Shown one piece after another: positions 7,160 through 17,694 of a stretch of DNA of 64,000 nt (positions are counted from its first letter, which is position 1; the number at the start of each line of letters is the position of its first letter). The notes beneath the pieces were generated by a model, which had not been told where the DNA came from, ran no database searches, and saw only the letters and a list, made by a program, of their open reading frames with translations. Position numbers and translations under genes: made by a program. Where the stretch lies: positions 40,784-104,783 of the forward strand of contig JACWEO010000004.1 of the NCBI GenBank assembly GCA_014653355.1. Direction: 5' to 3'. Source of the DNA: Pelagibacterales bacterium SAG-MED47 (GTDB taxonomy: Bacteria; Pseudomonadota; Alphaproteobacteria; Pelagibacterales; Pelagibacteraceae).

Positions 7160-10157
7160 TTAATTTTTTATTCTCCTTATCAAGAAAAACGGGATCAGAA
7201 ATTGTTACATTGATTGATTTATTTTCCATTGGAATCATTAATTTTTTACCCATCATATTTTTTCCACCTCTAACAACAGCAAGTGCAATAGATTTTTTAA
7301 GATTAGGACTGAAATAACTTGAAGTAACATGACCTAACATTTCAACTGGGAACTTTTTAACATCGGCAACAATTTGTGATCCTTCTTCTAAAACATCTTC
7401 AGGATTATCTGTTAATAAGCCAACTAATTGTTTTCTATCTTCTCTAATTGTATCTGATCTATACAAAGATCTTTTACCTATAAAATCATATTTCTTTTTA
7501 CTCACTATCCAATCCATTTGTAAATCTACTGGTGTCATAGTTCCATCAGTATCTTGTCCAACAATTATAAAACCTTTTTCTGCTCTAAGTAAATGCATAG
7601 TCTCAGTTCCATAAGGTGTTATATTAAAATCTTTTCCTGCTTCCATACATTTTTCCCAAACAGATTTCGCATAGTTAGCTTGAACATTAATTTCATAACT
7701 AAGTTCGCCTGTAAAACTTATTCTCATAACCCTACAATTAATCTTACCGATTTTTGCATTCTTAAAGGACATATGTGGAAAGTTTTCATCTGAAAAATCT
7801 AAATCATCAATGACTGTAGAAACAATTTTTTTACTATTAGGTCCACAGACACTTATAGTTGCAAAATGATCAGTTACAGATGTTAAGTATACATCAAGTT
7901 CAGGCCATTCAGTTTGCAAGTAATCTTCTAATTTACTCAAAACATTAGCAGCTCCACCAGTTGTTGTTGTCATAATATAATGATTTTCGCCTAATCGAGT
8001 TGTTACCCCATCATCATAGACCATTCCGTCTTCATTAAGCATTAAACCATAACGACATTTACCAATAGCCAGTTTTGACCACGCATTAGTGTAAACACGA
8101 TTTAAAAATTCAGAAGCATCTGTTCCTTGAATATCAATTTTTCCAAGTGTTGAAGCATCTAAAATTCCAGCACTATCCCTTGCCGCTTTACTTTCTCTTT
8201 GAACAGCTTGATACATATCTTCATTATTTCTTAGATAATACCAAGCTCTCTTCCATTGACCTACATTCTCAAACTCAGCATTATTTTTAACGTGCCATTC
8301 GTGTATTGGAGTTTTTCTAAATATATCAAAATATTCACCAACATTTCTTCCAACTATAGTGCCAAATGTTAGTGGAGTGTAAGGTGGCCTAAATGTTGTA
8401 GTACCGTGTTCTCCCATTTTGGTCCCAGCAGTTTCAGATATAATACCTAGTGCATGCATGTTACCAAGCTTACCTTGATCAGTACCCATACCAGTTGTTG
8501 TGTATCTTTTAACATGTTCAATGGATCTAAAACCTTCTCGTAAAGCAAGTTTTATGTCTTTTGCAGTTGCATCATTTTGATAATCAACAAAAGACTTAGT
8601 TTTTCCTAAAACTTTATCTGATGGTATTAACCAAATGTTTCGTTTAGACCCATTTTCAGAAGATAAAACTTCAATATTTTCATATTCTGTTTTTTTAATA
8701 TTCAAGAATTCTTTTAATGTTTTTGGAACATTAATCAAAATATCCTTTAAAGATAAATCACCACTACAACTACCAACACTTATTTGGTCTGAGGGGTAAG
8801 TGTTTGGAATAAATACTTGATCCTCTTCTCTAAATTTTAGTTTACCACCAGATTGTGTAAATAGATGAACTGCAGGTGTCCATCCACCTGAAATTCCTAA
8901 ACAATCACATGATAAATTGATTTTTGAACCAACAACTTTTTGTCCATCTTTAGAAAGTCTCATTATAGATACTTTGTTAATTTTCTTGTAGCCCGATGTA
9001 TTAACAACAGTAAAACCTTTATAAATCTTAATATTATTTTTTTCTACTTCATAAACTAATTTAGAGTCTACCTCTTCTCTATTATCAATTATAGCTTCGA
9101 TTTTTATTCCTTTTTGGAACAAACTAATAGCAGTTTCATAAGCACTATCATTATTTGTTAAAAGAATATTTTTCTCACCACAAGCAACCCCAAATAAATC
9201 AGCATATCTTTTAATTGCAGATGAAAGTAAAATTCCAGGACGATCGTTATTATCAAATACTAAAGGTCTCTCAATAGATCCAGTAGCACATATCACTTTT
9301 TTAGCCCTTATCTTTAAAAGCTTATGTCTTGTCTTATTTTTTCTCTGTTCAATCGGTAAATGATCAGTGATATTTTCTCTAGCTAATAAAAAATTATAAC
9401 CATGATAAGCAGCAACACTTGTTCTGGTTTTAATTTCTAAATTTTCTAATTTTTTGATTTCATTGATTTCTTTTTCCAACCAAGATCCAGAATTTTGATT
9501 ATTAATTTTAAAGTTTTCAGAATTTTGATAAATAGTGGACCCACCTAGGTTTGACTTCTCATCAACCATAAGTGTTTGTAGGCCACTTTTTGCTGCTGTT
9601 TTTGCAGCCATTATTCCTGCAATACCAGATCCAATTACCAGAACATCACAATGAATATATTTATGCTCATATATATCTGGATCTGGTTTAGTAGGTGATT
9701 TTCCTAAACCAGCTGATTTTCTAATAAAATATTCATATTTTTCCCAGAAACTAGCGGGCCACATAAAAGTTTTATAATAAAAACCAGCAGGTAATAATGG
9801 TGATAAAAAATTATTTATCCCTCCAATATCAAAATTTACATTTGGCCAACAATTTTGACTTGATGCCTCCAAACCTTCATAAATTTCAACCTCAGTTGCT
9901 CTTACATTTGGTTCAGTTCTTGATGAATTCTTATGAAGCTGTACTATGGCATTAGGTTCTTCTGAACCAGCTGTCATAATACCTCTTGGTCTATGGTATT
10001 TAAAACTTCTGGCTACCAAATGAACATCATTTGCTAGAAGGGCTGAGGCTAGGGTGTCACCCTGAAATCCATGATAAGTTTTACCATTAAATTTAAATGA
10101 AATTCTGTAGGTTTCATCGATCACTTTTCCAGTTTTAACTCTTAAATTTTTTGTCAT
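7152..10157 (-). CDS. soxA: Sarcosine oxidase alpha subunit
   Basis: This 1001-residue subunit of tetrameric sarcosine oxidase fits the family length. The order is an N-terminal ferredoxin-like Fer2_4 domain (about 17-85), a dinucleotide-binding flavoprotein domain with VLVIGSGIAGIMAAKTA near 173-190, and a C-terminal GcvT-like aminomethyltransferase domain (about 610-990). The enzyme oxidises sarcosine and passes the methyl carbon to tetrahydrofolate, giving glycine, 5,10-methylene-THF and hydrogen peroxide. soxD ends 3 bases upstream and soxG overlaps downstream. In marine SAR11 cells this step completes breakdown of glycine betaine through dimethylglycine, and glyA lies elsewhere in this window. 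Confidence 0.97.
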   Translation of the reverse strand: MTKNLRVKTGKVIDETYRISFKFNGKTYHGFQGDTLASALLANDVHLVARSFKYHRPRGIMTAGSEEPNAIVQLHKNSSRTEPNVRATEVEIYEGLEASSQNCWPNVNFDIGGINNFLSPLLPAGFYYKTFMWPASFWEKYEYFIRKSAGLGKSPTKPDPDIYEHKYIHCDVLVIGSGIAGIMAAKTAAKSGLQTLMVDEKSNLGGSTIYQNSENFKINNQNSGSWLEKEINEIKKLENLEIKTRTSVAAYHGYNFLLARENITDHLPIEQRKNKTRHKLLKIRAKKVICATGSIERPLVFDNNDRPGILLSSAIKRYADLFGVACGEKNILLTNNDSAYETAISLFQKGIKIEAIIDNREEVDSKLVYEVEKNNIKIYKGFTVVNTSGYKKINKVSIMRLSKDGQKVVGSKINLSCDCLGISGGWTPAVHLFTQSGGKLKFREEDQVFIPNTYPSDQISVGSCSGDLSLKDILINVPKTLKEFLNIKKTEYENIEVLSSENGSKRNIWLIPSDKVLGKTKSFVDYQNDATAKDIKLALREGFRSIEHVKRYTTTGMGTDQGKLGNMHALGIISETAGTKMGEHGTTTFRPPYTPLTFGTIVGRNVGEYFDIFRKTPIHEWHVKNNAEFENVGQWKRAWYYLRNNEDMYQAVQRESKAARDSAGILDASTLGKIDIQGTDASEFLNRVYTNAWSKLAIGKCRYGLMLNEDGMVYDDGVTTRLGENHYIMTTTTGGAANVLSKLEDYLQTEWPELDVYLTSVTDHFATISVCGPNSKKIVSTVIDDLDFSDENFPHMSFKNAKIGKINCRVMRISFTGELSYEINVQANYAKSVWEKCMEAGKDFNITPYGTETMHLLRAEKGFIIVGQDTDGTMTPVDLQMDWIVSKKKYDFIGKRSLYRSDTIREDRKQLVGLLTDNPEDVLEEGSQIVADVKKFPVEMLGHVTSSYFSPNLKKSIALAVVRGGKNMMGKKLMIPMENKSINVTISDPVFLDKENKKLNA

Positions 10158-10160
10158 TAC

Positions 10161-10436
10161 TTAATTAGTTGGTGGTTTTTCATCTATTTTATAAACAGCT
10201 TTAATTTTATCATTTGAAGTATCGCGTACTACATTAAACCACTTTCTACATCCATGAATGTGGTTCCATCTTTCGAATTGTATTCCCTTAATATTCTTTC
10301 TCATAAACAAATATTCTGCCCACTCGTCATCACTCAATTCTGTTGGTTGTTTTGGTCTTATAATATGAGCTTCGCCACCAGCTTTAAATTCACTTTGCTC
10401 ACGCTCACCACAAAAAGGACAATCAATTAGAAACAT
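10161..10436 (-). CDS. soxD: Sarcosine oxidase delta subunit
   Basis: This 91-residue protein is a typical SoxD. It carries a zinc site made of C6-x-x-C9 (DCPFCGERE) and H59/C63 in WNHIHGCRKWF. SoxD is a structural zinc subunit of heterotetrameric sarcosine oxidase. Other conserved parts visible are GGEAHIIRPKQP and DEWAEYLFMRKN. It starts where soxB stops (the stop and start codons share a base) and ends 3 bases before soxA, so all four subunits are translated from one message in the order B-D-A-G. Confidence 0.96.
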   Translation of the reverse strand: MFLIDCPFCGEREQSEFKAGGEAHIIRPKQPTELSDDEWAEYLFMRKNIKGIQFERWNHIHGCRKWFNVVRDTSNDKIKAVYKIDEKPPTN

Positions 10437-11689
10437 TAATGAGCCACTGCTGCTGCACCATGTTCATCAACAAGGTCACCACTTACAAATCTATTCAAAT
10501 TAAACGCCGCATTAAGTTTATGTGGCTCATCATTTGCTATTGTGTGGGCAAACAGATCTCCTGAGCCAGGAGTTGCTTTGAAACCCCCAGTTCCCCATCC
10601 ACAATTAAAATACAAACCTTTAATAGAAGTTTTGCTAACAATTGGGCTTGCATCAGGACAAATATCAACAATTCCACCCCATTGTCTCAACATTCTCATT
10701 CGACTAAATATTGGATATAACTCAAGTATTGCATTTAAAGTACCTTCAACTATTTCATGACTTCCTTTTTGAGAATATGAAACATAATCGTCTGTGCCAG
10801 CACCAATAACTAGTTCTCCTTTATCAGATTGACTTACATAAGCGTGTACAGCATTGGACATAACCACCGTATCAATGACTGGCTTGACAGGTTCAGAAAC
10901 TAAGGCTTGAAGAGGTTTACTTTCTAGAGGTAGTTTTAATCCTGCCATATTAGCAATTACACTTGAATGACCAGCTGCTACTACTCCTATTTTGTATGTT
11001 TTAATAAATCCTTTAGTTGTTTCTATACCTTCAACTCTATCACCATTTCTTTTTATAGCTTTTACTTCACAATTTTGAATTATATCAACACCCATTTCAT
11101 CTGCACCTCTGGCATATCCCCACGCAACTGCATCATGTCTAGCTGTTCCGGCTCTTCTTTGTAATGTTCCACCTAATACTGGATATCGAATATCTGGAGA
11201 AGTATTTATAATGGGACAAAATTTTTTAACTTCTTTTGTATTTAAATATTCTGCATCAATTCCATTCAATCTATTGGCATGAGTTCTTCTTTTTAAGTCC
11301 CTTACATCTTGAAGATTATGAGCAAGGTTCATGACACCTCTTTGACTGAACATTACATTATAATTTAATTCCTGTGATAAACCTTCCCAAATTTTTAATG
11401 CATGGTTATAAAGACCAGCACTAGCATCCCATAAATAATTTGATCTTATTATAGTTGTATTTCTTCCAGTGTTTCCTCCACCGATCCAACCTTTTTCTAC
11501 AACAGCAATATTTTTCATATTATGTTTTTTGGCTAAATAATATGCCGTTGCAAGACCGTGTCCTCCACCACCAACAATTACAGCATCATATTCTTTTTTA
11601 GGTGTAGGGTCTTTCCAAGCTTTTCCCCAGTTTTCATGATAAGAGAAAGCATTCTTTATTAGTGAAAATATTGAGTATCTATTTTTCAT
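10436..11689 (-). CDS. soxB: Sarcosine oxidase beta subunit
   Basis: This 417-residue flavin subunit is where sarcosine is oxidised in the tetrameric enzyme. The FAD-binding motif [11 protein letters not shown] is at 37-47 and the second flavin segment [17 protein letters not shown] follows. His185 sits in [15 protein letters not shown]; in characterised enzymes the equivalent region carries the covalently attached FMN. The C-terminus has [20 protein letters not shown], typical of the DAO fold. It is the first gene of the sox run. The 64-base gap up to the tRNA gene should hold the promoter, but I see no clear -35/-10 pair there. Confidence 0.97.
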   Translation of the reverse strand: MKNRYSIFSLIKNAFSYHENWGKAWKDPTPKKEYDAVIVGGGGHGLATAYYLAKKHNMKNIAVVEKGWIGGGNTGRNTTIIRSNYLWDASAGLYNHALKIWEGLSQELNYNVMFSQRGVMNLAHNLQDVRDLKRRTHANRLNGIDAEYLNTKEVKKFCPIINTSPDIRYPVLGGTLQRRAGTARHDAVAWGYARGADEMGVDIIQNCEVKAIKRNGDRVEGIETTKGFIKTYKIGVVAAGHSSVIANMAGLKLPLESKPLQALVSEPVKPVIDTVVMSNAVHAYVSQSDKGELVIGAGTDDYVSYSQKGSHEIVEGTLNAILELYPIFSRMRMLRQWGGIVDICPDASPIVSKTSIKGLYFNCGWGTGGFKATPGSGDLFAHTIANDEPHKLNAAFNLNRFVSGDLVDEHGAAAVAH

Positions 11690-11753
11690 TATTAATGAAT
11701 AATTACTTTATTAATATTGATTATTCAATACAATCGAAAGCGACAAATTTCTT

Positions 11754-11845
11754 GGAAGAGTGGGTGAGAGGCTTAAACCAGTCGTTTGCTAAATGACCGT
11801 GCGAGGAAACTTGTACCGAGGGTTCGAATCCCTCCTCTTCCGCCA
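11754..11845 (+). tRNA. tRNA-Ser (anticodon GCU)
   Basis: A class II cloverleaf folds by eye. The acceptor arms are GGAAGAG (11754-11760) and CTCTTCC (11835-11841). A D arm follows. The anticodon stem GTCGT/ATGAC encloses loop TTGCTAA, with anticodon GCT at 11788-11790. The long variable arm is a 7-bp stem (GTGCGAG/CTTGTAC) capped by GAAA. The T arm is GAGGG/CCCTC with loop TTCGAAT. A discriminator G and an encoded CCA (11843-11845) complete it. It reads AGC and AGU codons. It stands alone on the plus strand between two minus-strand genes, and no integrase or att-like repeat is next to it. Confidence 0.97.
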
Positions 11846-11849
11846 TATT

Positions 11850-14057
11850 TTAAAATAGAGGGTTATTTTTGAAAAAATCTTTCATAGGGATTGGTTTTTG
11901 TTCAAGTATATATCTATATACATTATAGTTCTCTAAAACTCTCTGAACGTAATTTCTTGTTTCTTTGAATTTGATTAGTTCAATCCAATCAACATAATTA
12001 GTTTGATTTTTTTGAGGATCTTTATTTATTTTTTTCCAATATCTTACACGTTTTGGACCAGCATTATAAGCTGCTATTGCAAAAGGGTATGCACCTTCAT
12101 ATTCAAGAATTAAACCTGCAATATAATGTGAACCTAAATTGATATTATATTCTGGATCAGTGGTTAATCTAGATTTTGAATAAGGAAGTTTTGCCTGTTT
12201 AGCAACCAACTTAGCAGTATAAGGCATCAATTGCATCAAACCTTTTGCACCTGCATGACTATTAGCACTTAAATCAAATTCACTTTCTTGTCGTATAATA
12301 GATAAAATCAATGCACTCTCAGGAATTTTTCTTCCATTAATATATTTAGGAGTATTTATAATTGGATAATTATACTTATTGTGAAATCTTTTTTCGTATG
12401 AAGCAATCTTTGCAACTTGAATCGCAAAGTCAAAACGTTCAATATTAGTCGCAAGCTCTGCTGCTAAAATTTCACTTCCACTATCGACATTGTCGTTTGC
12501 TAAATGTCTAAGTATATGTTTTGTATATTTATCTTCATCAAGTTCATTTAATAGATAGATTACTTTAACAATTTCTTTTTTAAAAAAATAATCTCGATAT
12601 TCTTTTTTAACTTTTATATCTTTTGTTAGTTCAAATTTCCCATTGGGATCTAACTCTCTAAATGCCAGTTGACCATAATAAGTTGTCAAATAACTCGCTG
12701 CTTCATTAAACCATTTAGTTGATAATTCATTATAGCCTAATTTTTTATAAGATCTTCCTAACCAGTATGCCCCTCTGGCAACACTAATTGGATATCCAAC
12801 ATTGTTATAAAAATTTTCAAAGTGATCTTTGGCTAATAATGGATCATTTAAGAAACTTAAAGCAATCCAACCACTCATCCATTCTGCAGCAGCAAATTCT
12901 GGACCTTCAGTCATAGCGTGGTTACTAGAAATTTTATAAGCTAATTCATATTTTTTTTTGTAGATTAAAGATCTTGAGATAATTTCTCTTTCCTTCCACC
13001 ATTTATCTGGTCTTACTAAATAATCTTTAGTATTTTTTATTTTTAATAAAATTTCAACAGAACTATCAACTCGACCTCTTTTTCTTCTCCATTTTAATCT
13101 GTCATAATTTAATCCAGAGTCATCTTTAAATTTAGCTGGCACTTTGGATATCGCATTATCAACACCATAAGATTTACTCATTAATAATTGTCTTGCATTA
13201 TATAAAAGTTCGTAGTCTTTTGGTAAATACCTTAGCATTCGCTTCAGATCCCAATATTTATTATTCCAAGCAAGATAGTCTGCTCTTTTTACATAGTCAT
13301 TTGCATCAAGATACTTTTTAAATTTTTTCCTATAAAATCTTAATTCTGATTTAGTGAGCTCCGCGGTTATCCAACCTTCTTTTATTAGCTGTATGCCTTT
13401 TTCTTTATTTCCTGTTAAAGTATAACTTTCACCAAGTATCATTCTGCCAAATCCACTTAACGGCTCAGTGGATTCATACCAATCAATAATTTTTTTTGGA
13501 GAAATTTTATCAGTTGATAGTTTATGTTCTGCCAAATATTTAACACGACCAATTCTTGGATAATCCTCATTTTTGTCAATGAAAGTTTTATAATCATAAT
13601 AAGAAGCTTGATTTCCTTTTCTTAATAGATGTCTCCACTGAATGAAATTGTAAATTGATTTATCTTTAGCTTTTTTTGAAGTTCTTAAAGCATCAGTCCA
13701 TTTAGCTCTTTTCATCTCAGAAATAGCTTTTTTGGCTAAATTAAAGTCTTTTTTTTTATAGTATTTTGATATTTTTATATCTTTAACTTTTTCAGTTCCT
13801 GCAATTAAGGGTTTTTTTTTGGGTAAAATAAAACTGTTTTTATTTTTTTTCTCAACAATAACTTTTTCCTCTATTACTTTTTTTTCAGTTAGTTCTCTTG
13901 GTTTTGGTAGTGGTTTTAATACATCTATTAGTAACTTTTTTTGTGTTTCCTCTTTAGTTTGTATTGGTTTTTTTAATGGGACTATCTCAGATAAGGCAAC
14001 ACCCGCATACCCAGTCAGATTAAATAAAAGTATAAAAAATAAGATTTTTTTTGACAT
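11850..14057 (-). CDS. slt: Soluble lytic murein transglycosylase (Slt70 type)
   Basis: This enzyme of about 735 residues cleaves peptidoglycan glycan strands in the periplasm to give 1,6-anhydro-muropeptides. After an N-terminal hydrophobic signal (MSKKILFFILLFNLTGYAG) comes a Lys/Pro-rich linker, a long alpha-superhelical region, and a C-terminal SLT domain. The domain shows IIRQESEFD (catalytic Glu near residue 590), GAKGLMQLMP and AAYNAGPKRV. I prefer the ATG at 14057 over the one at 14078 because it gives a normal signal peptide and leaves room for divergent promoters against dapA. nagZ at 55 kb acts downstream in the same recycling pathway. Confidence 0.9.
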   Translation of the reverse strand: MSKKILFFILLFNLTGYAGVALSEIVPLKKPIQTKEETQKKLLIDVLKPLPKPRELTEKKVIEEKVIVEKKNKNSFILPKKKPLIAGTEKVKDIKISKYYKKKDFNLAKKAISEMKRAKWTDALRTSKKAKDKSIYNFIQWRHLLRKGNQASYYDYKTFIDKNEDYPRIGRVKYLAEHKLSTDKISPKKIIDWYESTEPLSGFGRMILGESYTLTGNKEKGIQLIKEGWITAELTKSELRFYRKKFKKYLDANDYVKRADYLAWNNKYWDLKRMLRYLPKDYELLYNARQLLMSKSYGVDNAISKVPAKFKDDSGLNYDRLKWRRKRGRVDSSVEILLKIKNTKDYLVRPDKWWKEREIISRSLIYKKKYELAYKISSNHAMTEGPEFAAAEWMSGWIALSFLNDPLLAKDHFENFYNNVGYPISVARGAYWLGRSYKKLGYNELSTKWFNEAASYLTTYYGQLAFRELDPNGKFELTKDIKVKKEYRDYFFKKEIVKVIYLLNELDEDKYTKHILRHLANDNVDSGSEILAAELATNIERFDFAIQVAKIASYEKRFHNKYNYPIINTPKYINGRKIPESALILSIIRQESEFDLSANSHAGAKGLMQLMPYTAKLVAKQAKLPYSKSRLTTDPEYNINLGSHYIAGLILEYEGAYPFAIAAYNAGPKRVRYWKKINKDPQKNQTNYVDWIELIKFKETRNYVQRVLENYNVYRYILEQKPIPMKDFFKNNPLF

Positions 14058-14099
14058 AATCTTTACTATATGAATCAATAATCTATGTTATAAGTATTT

Positions 14100-14981
14100 A
14101 TGTTTAAAGGATCAAATGTTGCTTTAGTTACTCCGTTTAAAAATGATAAACTTGATGACGAAACTTATATCAAGTTAATACATTTTCACATAAAAAATGG
14201 TACAAATGGTTTAGTACCGGCTGGAACAACGGGAGAATCTCCAACATTAAGCCACAATGAACATGAAAGAGTTATTGAGCTCTGTGTGAAAGAAAGTGCA
14301 GGAAAATTACCTGTATTTGCAGGAACAGGATCAAATTCTACAGAAGAAGCTATATCTTTAACTTCTCACGCTGAAAAAATAGGTGCTAATGGAGCACTTG
14401 TTGTTACTCCCTATTATAATAAACCAACCCAAGAAGGTTTGTATCAACATTATAAATCAATTAATGATAAATGTGGAATTCCTATAATAATTTATAATAT
14501 TCCAGGTAGATCAGTTATAGACATGTCAGTTGACACAATGGCAAGATTATATGAGCTTAAAAATATTATAGGAGTCAAAGATGCTACTGGTGATTTGAAT
14601 AGAGTTGATCAAACTTTAAAAAAGCTGGGTAAAGATTTTATGCAATTGACTGGTAACGATGATAACGCATTGGAATTTAATAAAAGAGGAGGTATTGGAG
14701 CGATAAGTGTTACAGCAAATATTGCACCAAAACTATGTTCAGAATTTCAGAAACTTTCAATTATAAGCGATGAAAAATCAATCTCTGAAGCAAAAAGACT
14801 TGATAAGATTTTACAGCCTGTGCATCATTCGATGTTTATAGAAAGCAATCCAAGTCCAGTAAAATATGCTGCTAAATTACTAGATCTCTGTGATGATGAG
14901 GTAAGACTACCGTTAGTTAAAATAACCGATCCTACTAAAGAAATAGTTAAAAAAGCACTTCTGTCTGCAAAATTAATTTAA
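14100..14981 (+). CDS. dapA: 4-hydroxy-tetrahydrodipicolinate synthase
   Basis: This 293-residue enzyme condenses pyruvate with aspartate semialdehyde, the first committed step of lysine and meso-diaminopimelate synthesis. The Schiff-base lysine is Lys160 in GVKDATGD. Thr44/Thr45 lie in GTTGES and Tyr132 in IIYNIPGRS, matching the E. coli catalytic set (Lys161, Thr44, Thr45, Tyr133). Length is normal. It begins a plus-strand array, divergent from slt across about 42 bases, and ends one base into smpB. Confidence 0.97.
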   Translation: MFKGSNVALVTPFKNDKLDDETYIKLIHFHIKNGTNGLVPAGTTGESPTLSHNEHERVIELCVKESAGKLPVFAGTGSNSTEEAISLTSHAEKIGANGALVVTPYYNKPTQEGLYQHYKSINDKCGIPIIIYNIPGRSVIDMSVDTMARLYELKNIIGVKDATGDLNRVDQTLKKLGKDFMQLTGNDDNALEFNKRGGIGAISVTANIAPKLCSEFQKLSIISDEKSISEAKRLDKILQPVHHSMFIESNPSPVKYAAKLLDLCDDEVRLPLVKITDPTKEIVKKALLSAKLI

Positions 14982-15451
14982 TGAACAAAAAGACCAATTC
15001 TGGTTTGAAAATTATTTGTCTAAATCGCAAAGCAAGTTTTAATTATTTTTTTGAAGATTTATTAGAGGCTGGAATTGTTCTTAAAGGGTCTGAAATTAAA
15101 TCTATTCGAGATGGTAAAGTAAATATTGCTGATTCTTATGCGATTGAAAAAAATGGTGAAATAATTTTAATAAATTCACATATTTCATCATATAAACAAG
15201 CAAGCTACTCAAATCATAATCCAACAGATGAAAGAAAACTTCTATTAAATAAAAGAGAAATAAATAAGCTTATAGGAAAAATGCAAAGAGATGGATTTAC
15301 TATAGTACCTACAAAAATCTACTTTAAAAAAGGAAAAGCTAAAGTAGAGCTAGCAGTTGCAAAAGGTAAAAAACAATACGACAAGAGAGCAACAAAAAAA
15401 AATAGAGACTGGAGTCGAGAGAGGGCAAGATATGTCAGAAAATCCAGTTAA
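14981..15451 (+). CDS. smpB: SsrA-binding protein SmpB
   Basis: This 156-residue partner of tmRNA in trans-translation rescues stalled ribosomes. Typical features are [19 protein letters not shown] and [17 protein letters not shown] near residues 30-50, and [17 protein letters not shown] before a basic C-terminal tail that enters the ribosomal decoding site. It overlaps the dapA stop by one base. dapA-smpB adjacency is common in alphaproteobacteria. The ssrA gene itself is not seen in this window. Confidence 0.97.
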   Translation: MNKKTNSGLKIICLNRKASFNYFFEDLLEAGIVLKGSEIKSIRDGKVNIADSYAIEKNGEIILINSHISSYKQASYSNHNPTDERKLLLNKREINKLIGKMQRDGFTIVPTKIYFKKGKAKVELAVAKGKKQYDKRATKKNRDWSRERARYVRKSS

Positions 15452-15929
15452 ACCAATCTATTTGGGAATAGGTTCGAATTTAGGAAATAAAAAGAGAAAT
15501 ATTGAAAAGACAAAATCAAACTTATTAAAAAATAATATCAATATATTAGAATGTTCAAGTTATTATGAAAGTTTATCTTGGCCTAACCCTAAAAATCCAA
15601 AATTTTTAAATATAGTAATTAAGATTAAAACTCATTTAACACCCTTAAAACTAATTAAAAAATGCAAAGAAATTGAAACTAGATTAGGTAGAAAAAAAAT
15701 GTCAAAAAATTCACCTCGCGTTTGTGATATAGATATTATCGACTTTAAAAATCAAAGAATGGAAAATGACTTAATTTTACCACATCCAAGAATGCATAAC
15801 CGTAATTTTGTTCTTTTGCCTCTTTTCGAGATAGATAAAGATTGGAAACATCCTGTTTTAAAACTTAATATAAAAAAACTAATATCATCATTATCAAATA
15901 GTGACATTAGGTCTATTAAACAAATCTAA
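15432..15929 (+). CDS. folK: 2-amino-4-hydroxy-6-hydroxymethyldihydropteridine diphosphokinase
   Basis: This 165-residue HPPK transfers pyrophosphate from ATP to the pterin in folate synthesis. It has the N-terminal [16 protein letters not shown] and the signature [12 protein letters not shown], whose two aspartates bind Mg2+, followed by [22 protein letters not shown] chose ATG at 15432, which overlaps smpB by 20 bases. An upstream Met at 15357 would add 25 residues unlike any HPPK. Folate supply fits the THF-dependent sarcosine oxidase and GlyA in this window, though that link is contextual only. Confidence 0.93.
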   Translation: MSENPVKPIYLGIGSNLGNKKRNIEKTKSNLLKNNINILECSSYYESLSWPNPKNPKFLNIVIKIKTHLTPLKLIKKCKEIETRLGRKKMSKNSPRVCDIDIIDFKNQRMENDLILPHPRMHNRNFVLLPLFEIDKDWKHPVLKLNIKKLISSLSNSDIRSIKQI

Positions 15930-15948
15930 ATAGATGCTATAATAAATT

Positions 15949-17694
15949 ATGTTAAATTCTGAAGAATTAATAAATAAAGTTAAAGGATATAATAAGTTTT
16001 TAAATCCAGAGAAACTTAATAAAGCCTATGATTTTGCTGTTAAAGCTCATAGTAATCAAAAAAGAGCATCTGGTGATCCTTATTCAGTTCACCCAATAGA
16101 AGTTGCTAATATTTTAACTGATTTAAAATTAGATAGCGCAACAATTACAACAGGTCTTTTACATGACACAATTGAAGACACTTATGCGACATATGAAACT
16201 ATAAAAGGTGAGTTTGGATCTGAAGTTGCAGATTTAGTTGATGGTGTTACAAAAATATCAGTATTAGAAAATACTGCTTCAGCTAATTCAAAAGCTGAAA
16301 ATTTTAGAAAATTAATATTGGCTACTTCAAAAGATATTAGAGTATTATTAGTTAAAATTGCTGATCGATTACATAATATGAGAACAATTAAAGCTATTGA
16401 TAAAGAAGACAAAAGAAAAAGAATTGCTCAAGAAACAATGGAAATTTATGCTCCATTAGCAGACAGAATGGGAATGCACAGAATAAGAGATGAACTGGAG
16501 GACTTGTCTTTTGAAATTCTTAATCATGAAGGCAGATCATTAATCCAAAAAAGGCTTGAAGAAATTAAATTGGATAAAAAAGATATTTTTGAAAGTCTAT
16601 CATCTGAATTTAATCAGCTGTTGATTGAAAATAATATTAATTCAAAAATATATGGGAGAGAAAAAACTCCTTTTTCTATATGGAGAAAAGTTCAAAAGAA
16701 AAGAGTTTCATTAGAGCAAATTACCGATATTATTGGTTTTAGAATTATAGTCGATGATACTGATAATTGTTATAAATCTTTAGGAATAATTCACAAAGCA
16801 TATAATTGTATTCCTGGAAAATTTAAAGATTATATTTCTTCTGCAAAAATAAATGGATATAAATCAATTCATACTTCAGTAATTGGTTCATACAAAAAAC
16901 CTGTTGAAATCCAAATCAGAACAAAACAAATGCATGAATTTGCTGAAAGAGGTATAGCATCACATTGGCAGTATAAATCCTCAGAAAAGTTTAATTCACT
17001 AACATGGAAAGAGTATGATTGGTTGAAGGATCTTGTTGAAATTATTGAAAAGAATGAAAATCCTGAACACTCATATGAATATACTAAACTTCAAATGTTT
17101 CAGGAAAATGTTTTTTGTTTTACTCCTAAAGGATCTGTAATTAAATTACCTAAAGATGCTACAGCTATTGATTTTGCTTATGCTGTTCACACTAAAATAG
17201 GTGATACAGCTATTGGATGTGAAATTAATGGTAATAAAAGTGAATTACAATCTATATTAAGAAATGGTGATAGAGTAAATATCACTACATCAAAAAATCA
17301 ATCTCCTTCTTTGCATTGGATACCAACAACTAAAACAGGTAAAGCGAGAGCCGCTATTAGGAGGTATTGGCATGATAGGGGAGAGAAAAAAGAAGAAAGA
17401 ATCAAAAAATATAATACTACATTGTGGATTTCTTTACCTGATAAACCAGGTCAACTTGGAAATGTAAGTTCTTTAATTGGTCAACATAAACTAAATATCT
17501 CCAATCTTGAGATGACAGGTAAAAACCCTAATTATATTAATTTTAAGTTCCAATTAATAATTAGAGATTTAAAAAATTTTACTAATTTTATTGCAGAGCT
17601 TAAACAAAAAGGTATAAAATTTAAGATAATAAGACACGAAGATAAAAGAAATGCTTTCACCCAAAAAATCCTTAGATATTTTAAGAAAAACTAA
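15949..17694 (+). CDS. spoT: Bifunctional (p)ppGpp synthetase/hydrolase (RelA/SpoT family)
   Basis: This 581-residue Rel/Spo protein makes and degrades the alarmone (p)ppGpp. The HD hydrolase domain has HSNQKRASGDPYSVHPIEV and LLHDTIEDT (His72-Asp73), so hydrolase residues are intact. The synthetase domain has DIIGFRIIVDD, GYKSIHTSV and EIQIRTKQMHEFAE. A TGS domain follows (about 365-430, FCFTPKGSVIKLPKDAT), then a C-terminal ACT domain (about 505-575, LPDKPGQLGNVSSLIG). It is shorter than typical proteins of about 700 residues because the region between TGS and ACT is compressed. The 3' end overlaps pyrE by 44 bases. Confidence 0.94.
   Translation: MLNSEELINKVKGYNKFLNPEKLNKAYDFAVKAHSNQKRASGDPYSVHPIEVANILTDLKLDSATITTGLLHDTIEDTYATYETIKGEFGSEVADLVDGVTKISVLENTASANSKAENFRKLILATSKDIRVLLVKIADRLHNMRTIKAIDKEDKRKRIAQETMEIYAPLADRMGMHRIRDELEDLSFEILNHEGRSLIQKRLEEIKLDKKDIFESLSSEFNQLLIENNINSKIYGREKTPFSIWRKVQKKRVSLEQITDIIGFRIIVDDTDNCYKSLGIIHKAYNCIPGKFKDYISSAKINGYKSIHTSVIGSYKKPVEIQIRTKQMHEFAERGIASHWQYKSSEKFNSLTWKEYDWLKDLVEIIEKNENPEHSYEYTKLQMFQENVFCFTPKGSVIKLPKDATAIDFAYAVHTKIGDTAIGCEINGNKSELQSILRNGDRVNITTSKNQSPSLHWIPTTKTGKARAAIRRYWHDRGEKKEERIKKYNTTLWISLPDKPGQLGNVSSLIGQHKLNISNLEMTGKNPNYINFKFQLIIRDLKNFTNFIAELKQKGIKFKIIRHEDKRNAFTQKILRYFKKN

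Noticed and set aside
11754..11845. tRNA-Ser as an integration site for a mobile element
   Set aside because: No integrase, no repeat of the tRNA 3' end nearby, and flanking genes are core metabolism.
15357..15431. Longer folK start adding 25 residues
   Set aside because: The added residues are the smpB reading frame shifted and do not resemble HPPK; ATG 15432 gives the canonical N-terminus.
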